Positions 36,508 through 37,122 of a stretch of DNA of 37,122 bases are shown one piece after another. Source of the stretch: Mycobacterium sp. 852013-51886_SCH5428379 (GTDB lineage: Bacteria; Actinomycetota; Actinomycetes; Mycobacteriales; Mycobacteriaceae). Each line of letters starts with the position of its first letter. Positions within the stretch are counted from its first letter, which is position 1. The notes beneath the pieces are model-generated. The model was not told the DNA's origin and did not search any database. It worked only from the letters and a program-made list of their open reading frames with translations. A program made the translations under genes and the position numbers. The stretch covers positions 1 through 37,122 of the forward strand of contig NZ_LZSU01000026.1 in NCBI RefSeq assembly GCF_001665575.1. The letters run 5' to 3'.

Positions 36508-36975
36508 TCAGCGGCACGTCACGGTGATCTCGAACGGCTTGACGACCATCCCCGCCATCGGGTTGTTCAGATCGGCGCCGGACGCCTCGCCGGTGATGGT
36601 GTAGGTGTCGCCGTCGACGGCGACCTTCGCCGAACCCACGGTCGCGCCGGCCATGTTGGTGACCGCGAGCGCGTTTCCGTCGACGACCAGGCCGAGCGAC
36701 TCCACCGTCGGGGTGGCCTCGTCGGTCATCACGATGCCCAGGCCCTGCTGACCGCCGATGGCGCCGCTGCCGACGTTGATCTTGCCGCCCTGCTTGACGC
36801 ATGTCACCGAGTCGAGATCCAGCCCGGCGAGGTCACCACCGTCGACCTTGACCTGAGTGCTGCCCTCGGTGCCGGCCTGCGCGGCCGGGGCCGTCGCCGG
36901 CTTGTCGTCCGAGCACCCCACCACGACGACCGCAGCAGCGGCAACACCGATCGCACCCGCGACGACTCGCTTCAT
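36508..36975 (-). CDS. LpqH-family (19-kDa antigen-like) lipoprotein
   Basis: The 155-aa precursor starts MKRVVAGAIGVAAAAVVVVG and carries its lipobox Cys at residue 21 (VVGCSDD), so it should be lipidated and surface-anchored. The mature part ends with GEASGADLNNPMAGMVVKPF and a final VTCR; two mature cysteines (SVTC and VTC) could form a disulfide. Pattern and length match the mycobacterial LpqH family, whose 19-kDa member is a TLR2-active glycolipoprotein. Orthology to lpqH itself is not claimed, since several paralogues exist. AAGGAG precedes the ATG by 6 bases, and a strong hairpin follows the gene. Confidence 0.9.
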   Translation of the reverse strand: MKRVVAGAIGVAAAAVVVVGCSDDKPATAPAAQAGTEGSTQVKVDGGDLAGLDLDSVTCVKQGGKINVGSGAIGGQQGLGIVMTDEATPTVESLGLVVDGNALAVTNMAGATVGSAKVAVDGDTYTITGEASGADLNNPMAGMVVKPFEITVTCR

Positions 36976-37093
36976 GGTTTTCTCCTTCGTTTCCGCGTCG
37001 CCCCGATGGCGCCGTCGTACGACAAGTGAAAATCCGCAGGATCGCTACCGATCCCAACAATCCCGCCGGGAGTCCGGGGGTACCGTCACGGTC

Positions 37094-37107
37094 ATGGCCG
37101 ACGACAC
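37094..37107 (+). CDS. possible start of a divergent gene, cut by the window end
   Basis: An ATG at 37094 opens MADD and continues into adapter-like sequence, so at most five real codons are visible. It is divergent from the lipoprotein gene across a 118-base gap. That gap holds a 10-bp palindrome GTCGTACGAC (37014-37023) and no other recognisable signal. Whether this is a gene cannot be decided here. Confidence 0.25.
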
Positions 37108-37122
37108 CTCTTATACACATCT
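37108..37122. other. sequencing adapter remnant (Tn5/Nextera mosaic end)
   Basis: The last 15 bases, CTCTTATACACATCT, are identical to the 3' part of the 19-base Tn5 mosaic end used in Nextera libraries. The four bases before them (ACAC) do not match the rest of that element. This is best read as untrimmed adapter at a contig end, not as a transposon in the genome. Confidence 0.9.

Noticed and set aside
36452..36802. N-terminal extension of the TPR protein up to 36802.
   Set aside because: It lies over the lipoprotein gene and the 13-bp terminator hairpin and reads as Arg-rich shadow sequence.
37108..37122. Transposon end (Tn5) suggesting a mobile element.
   Set aside because: The match is to the engineered mosaic end of library kits, lies at the very end of the contig, and no transposase is present.

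Overview
The window is high-GC actinobacterial DNA and almost certainly comes from a fast-growing mycobacterium (Mycolicibacterium or a close relative). The evidence is a LysX-type fusion of a membrane flippase/synthase with lysyl-tRNA synthetase, an LpqH-family lipoprotein, an Rv1683-like hydrolase/adenylation fusion protein, and a gene order close to the M. tuberculosis Rv1640c-Rv1689 interval read in the opposite direction. An rRNA operon promoter and leader directly downstream of tyrS is the position known for the second rRNA operon (rrnB) of fast growers. Both ends look like assembly ends. The left end lies inside the rRNA leader, a repeated sequence, and the last 15 bases match the Nextera/Tn5 mosaic end.

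Layout. Bases 1-300 hold an rRNA promoter and leader on the minus strand. Bases 300-5979 are a tight minus-strand group: the Rv1683-like bifunctional lipid enzyme, a small secreted protein, a Trm112-like protein, mpg and tyrS. An ABC-F ATPase (6082-7875) is divergent from that group and convergent with argH. Bases 7872-16274 are the complete arginine operon argC-J-B-D-F-R-G-H, whose first six genes are joined by stop/start overlaps. An ARG-box-like palindrome lies at its head, across the stop codon of the upstream flavin amine oxidase gene. Bases 17731-22185 carry pheT, pheS and a class III adenylyl cyclase. Divergent from these is an MpaB/DUF2236 oxygenase gene followed by an acyl-CoA dehydrogenase gene (22347-24655), with a perfect palindrome inside the predicted promoter. 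The translation cluster tsnR, rplT, rpmI and infC (24660-26686) follows. infC appears to start at AUC behind a perfect Shine-Dalgarno sequence and a hairpin-rich leader of about 225 nt. A DUF1844 gene and lysX close the conserved part.

The accessory part is 30656-36451. It holds a TPR protein and a CHAT-family caspase-like protease with an intact His/Cys dyad, encoded by overlapping genes. After a convergent one-gene insertion encoding a small membrane protein come two overlapping genes of unrecognised families (427 and 362 aa). This is the best candidate here for an undescribed system: a split TPR/CHAT protease with two dedicated partners of unknown function. Upstream it is separated from an LpqH-family lipoprotein gene by a perfect 13-bp hairpin.

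No CRISPR array, insertion sequence, prophage or tRNA gene was seen, and no gene shows an obvious frameshift. All assignments are from reading motifs by eye; no database search was run.
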